Below the pieces are notes generated by a model. That model ran no database searches. It was given only the letters and a program-made list of their open reading frames with translations, and was not told the DNA's origin. Shown in pieces: positions 6,091 through 7,507 of a DNA stretch of 7,507 nucleotides. Source of the DNA: Nitrosomonadales bacterium. GTDB taxonomy: Bacteria > Pseudomonadota > Gammaproteobacteria > Burkholderiales > Gallionellaceae. The DNA is taken from contig QJWF01000009.1 of assembly GCA_003235435.1 (NCBI GenBank), positions 1 to 7,507 of the forward strand, given 5' to 3'. The position numbers and the translations under genes were made by a program. The stretch's first letter is position 1; every line of letters begins with the position of its first letter.

Positions 6091-6885
6091 TCAGCTGCGT
6101 GTGGAGCCGATAATCCCCGCCGTCGGGGAACTCGGGCTGGCACTGTAGAATTTCTTCTGCATCCGTCCGGCGAGGTAAGCCGAGCGTCCGGCCTCGACCG
6201 CTTGCTTCATCGCAGATGCCATCAGCACCGGTTGCTGTGCGCCGGCGATCGCGGTGTTCATAAGCACGCCGTCGCAGCCGAGTTCCATTGCGATTGCGGC
6301 ATCCGATGCAGTGCCGACGCCCGCATCCACGATCACCGGCACCTGCATGCGCTCCAGGATCAGCTGCAGGTTCCACGGATTGAGTATGCCCATGCCCGAG
6401 CCAATCAGCGATGCCAGCGGCATGATCGCCACGCAGCCGATGTCCTCCAGTTCCTTGGCGACGATCGGGTCGTCCGACGTGTAGACCATCACCTGGAAGC
6501 CTTCTGCAACCAGCGTCTTCGCCGCAGCGAGCGTCTCGACCACGTTGGGGTAAAGCGATTGCGGATCGCCCAGCACTTCCAGCTTGACCAGGGTGTGGCC
6601 ATCCAGCAGCTCGCGCGCCAGGCGGAGCGTGCGTACCGCATCCTCTGCGCTGTAGCAGCCGGCGGTGTTGGGCAGCAGCGTGTATTTCGACGGCGGCAGG
6701 ACCTCCAGCAGGCTTGGCTCGTTCGGGTTCTGTCCGATGTTGCTGCGGCGGATCGCGATCGTGATGATCTCGGCGCCACTGGCCTCGACCGCCGCTTTGG
6801 TCTCGCGGAAATCCTTGTACTTGCCGGTTCCCACCAGCAGGCGCGAGTTGTAGCTCTTGCCTGCGATGATCAAATTGTCATTCAT
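6091..6885 (-). CDS. thiG: Thiazole synthase
   Basis: A TIM-barrel enzyme that condenses 1-deoxy-D-xylulose 5-phosphate, dehydroglycine or a glycine-derived imine, and sulfur from ThiS thiocarboxylate into the thiazole phosphate of thiamine. The 264-residue length is normal. Seen: '[15 protein letters not shown]' (12–26); 'TIAIRR' (42–47); '[23 protein letters not shown]' split over 70–92; 'LVKLEVLGD' (99–107) with Lys101, the expected Schiff-base lysine, and Glu103; '[17 protein letters not shown]' (135–151); '[10 protein letters not shown]' (161–170); and '[14 protein letters not shown]' (184–197). ATG at 6885 has GGAAG 4 nt upstream. The start is 27 nt after the thiS stop, so the two are surely cotranscribed. 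The tail after 'AGIIG' (256–260) adds only four residues. Confidence 0.97.
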   Translation of the reverse strand: MNDNLIIAGKSYNSRLLVGTGKYKDFRETKAAVEASGAEIITIAIRRSNIGQNPNEPSLLEVLPPSKYTLLPNTAGCYSAEDAVRTLRLARELLDGHTLVKLEVLGDPQSLYPNVVETLAAAKTLVAEGFQVMVYTSDDPIVAKELEDIGCVAIMPLASLIGSGMGILNPWNLQLILERMQVPVIVDAGVGTASDAAIAMELGCDGVLMNTAIAGAQQPVLMASAMKQAVEAGRSAYLAGRMQKKFYSASPSSPTAGIIGSTRS

Positions 6886-6912
6886 TGTTCTTCCAAATTA
6901 TTTAACGGGGTG

Positions 6913-7116
6913 TCAGCCGCCGCCTACCGCGACGACCACCTCCAGCTTGTCGCCATCGGCCAGTTGCTGCGCGGCAAACCGGCTGCGCGGCACGATCTCG
7001 CCGTTGCGTTCCAGCGCGATGCGCTTGCCGGCCAGCGCCATCTCTTCGACGAGCGCGGCAACGCTGGTTGAATCGGGGATCTGGCGGGTTGCGCCATTGA
7101 CGATGACGGTGATCAC
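6913..7116 (-). CDS. thiS: Sulfur-carrier protein ThiS
   Basis: A small ubiquitin-like sulfur carrier. Its C-terminal Gly-Gly is adenylated by ThiF or a MoeB-like enzyme, converted to a thiocarboxylate and used by ThiG. Seen: 'VIVNGATRQI' near the N-terminus, then 'SVAALVEEM', 'RIALERNGEIVPRSRF' and 'LADGDKLEVVVAVGGG' ending in the required glycines. GTG at 7116 gives 67 residues, the usual size. A TTG at 7122 would add two residues and has a slightly better-placed GAG 7 nt upstream, so the start is open between these two. No ThiF, ThiO or ThiE gene is in the window. I see no TPP riboswitch (THI-box) signature in the 43 nt between thiS and the tRNA. Confidence 0.93.
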   Translation of the reverse strand: MITVIVNGATRQIPDSTSVAALVEEMALAGKRIALERNGEIVPRSRFAAQQLADGDKLEVVVAVGGG

Positions 7117-7117
7117 T

Positions 7118-7146
7118 TTCAAATTATGACTCGGTTACGGTAAGAT
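7118..7146 (+). promoter_or_regulatory. Candidate promoter of tRNA-Gly
   Basis: TTCAAA (7118–7123) and TAAGAT (7141–7146) each match 4 of 6 sigma-70 positions. They are 17 nt apart and end 13 nt before the mature tRNA. The site would overlap the thiS start region on the other strand. Confidence 0.35.
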
Positions 7147-7159
7147 GAGATGCTAACAC

Positions 7160-7233
7160 GCGGGTGTAGTTCAATGGTAGAACGGCAGCTTCCCAAGCTG
7201 CATACGACGGTTCGATCCCGTTCACCCGCTCCA
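7160..7233 (+). tRNA. tRNA-Gly, anticodon CCC, with encoded CCA
   Basis: A complete cloverleaf. The acceptor stem GCGGGTG pairs with CACCCGC (7160–7166 with 7223–7229). The D stem is GTTC/GAAC. The anticodon stem GCAGC/GCTGC encloses the loop TTCCCAA (7190–7196), so the anticodon is CCC (7192–7194), reading GGG. The variable loop is ATAC. The T stem GACGG/CCGTT (one G·U pair) encloses TTCGATC. Discriminator base T7230 is followed by an encoded CCA (7231–7233). It closely resembles the enterobacterial glyU-type tRNA in the anticodon and T arms. It is divergent from thiS and convergent with the small membrane-protein gene, whose stop is 26 nt away. I see no strong terminator after it. Confidence 0.97.
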
Positions 7234-7259
7234 ATATCTTTACGTGAATTGCAGCCTGC

Positions 7260-7507
7260 TTACCGGCTCTTTTTCTTGGCAGAGACAAATCTCGTGGCGA
7301 GCATGCCCAGTGCACCTCCGGCAGCCATGCCGATGACCGACTTGGTAAAGGTTGACGATTCGATTGCCATTCTCAAGCCTCTTGTGCTGATGTTCCCCTT
7401 GAACAGCGCGTCCCAGAACACGCGCCACCCGATCTCCTCGATCGTGTCGAGCATGAAGCCGCGGACAAAGAGCAAGCCAATTATTGCTCCGACTATTACG
7501 AAAATCA
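7260..7507 (-). CDS. Small two-helix membrane protein of unknown function (5' end at window edge)
   Basis: Not recognised. The frame is open to the window edge. Its first visible residues 'IFVIVGAIIGLLFVRG' form a membrane helix, so internal starts (TTG at 7475 or ATG at 7454) would cut the helix off and are unlikely. The two bases before ATT are TG, so the true start is probably an NTG codon whose first base is just outside, giving about 82 residues. An amphipathic, partly acidic middle ('DTIEEIGWRVFWDALF') follows. A second, glycine-rich helix ('SVIGMAAGGALGMLATRFV') and a basic tail ('SAKKKSR') end the protein. It looks like a small inner-membrane protein with both ends near the same face. 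No known domain is evident. Confidence 0.65.
   Translation of the reverse strand, partial: IFVIVGAIIGLLFVRGFMLDTIEEIGWRVFWDALFKGNISTRGLRMAIESSTFTKSVIGMAAGGALGMLATRFVSAKKKSR

Noticed and set aside
5935..7071. Long open frame on the + strand (378 residues) opposite thiG and the trmB start
   Set aside because: Its product is rich in Arg, His and Gln with no domain or signal. It runs antisense to clear thiG, thiS and trmB and through the REP-like repeat; it is a by-product of GC-rich third positions.
7117..7159. TPP riboswitch ahead of thiS
   Set aside because: No THI-box motifs are visible and the gap is too short for the aptamer, unless the leader runs antisense through the tRNA gene.
7245..7273. 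Terminator after tRNA-Gly (AGCC…GGCT followed by CTTTTTCTT)
   Set aside because: Only a 4-bp stem with an 8-nt loop and an interrupted T run, partly inside the next gene; too weak to call.
1..7507. CRISPR array, insertion sequence or phage genes
   Set aside because: No regularly spaced repeats, transposase, integrase or phage proteins are visible.

Overview
The window is an ordinary stretch of chromosome from a Gram-negative proteobacterium, most likely a betaproteobacterium. My guess is the Nitrosomonadales/Gallionellaceae neighbourhood. The guess rests on two gene strings: rhodanese–grxC–secB–SH3 protein–gpsA, and thiS–thiG–trmB. It also rests on the style of the ThiG and SecB proteins. 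No marker gene fixes the taxon, so it stays an inference.

Left part, + strand (2–3966): the 3' end of an RND-type efflux permease gene, then a 70-residue DUF2892 membrane protein with a strong ribosome binding site. A 591-residue polytopic PglL/O-antigen-ligase-like protein overlaps it. Next come a membrane-anchored rhodanese, glutaredoxin 3 (grxC), the secretion chaperone secB and an exported double-SH3 protein. Junctions are tight: overlaps of 7, 14, 1 and 1 nt and one 14-nt gap. This suggests one translationally coupled operon dealing with the envelope, thiol chemistry and export. A 6-bp GC hairpin with a T7 tail follows the SH3 gene.

Centre (4040–5092): gpsA, the NAD(P)-dependent glycerol-3-phosphate dehydrogenase. 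Its start codon lies only 10 nt after that terminator-like hairpin. It carries an extra segment around residues 91–116 whose DNA resembles a decayed dispersed repeat. A 172-nt convergent gap follows, with several inverted repeats and no gene.

Right part, – strand (7116 down to 5265): thiS and thiG (thiazole branch of thiamine synthesis), then trmB (tRNA m7G46 methyltransferase), transcribed in that order. A perfect 21-bp inverted repeat of the REP/BIME type sits between thiG and trmB. A tRNA-Gly(CCC) gene with encoded CCA diverges from thiS. At the right edge, a small membrane protein of unknown function runs off the window, its start codon apparently cut by the boundary.

I found no convincing undescribed system. 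The most interesting items are the REP-like pair, the repeat-derived insertion inside gpsA, the terminator-like hairpin in the gpsA leader, and the structured convergent gap.
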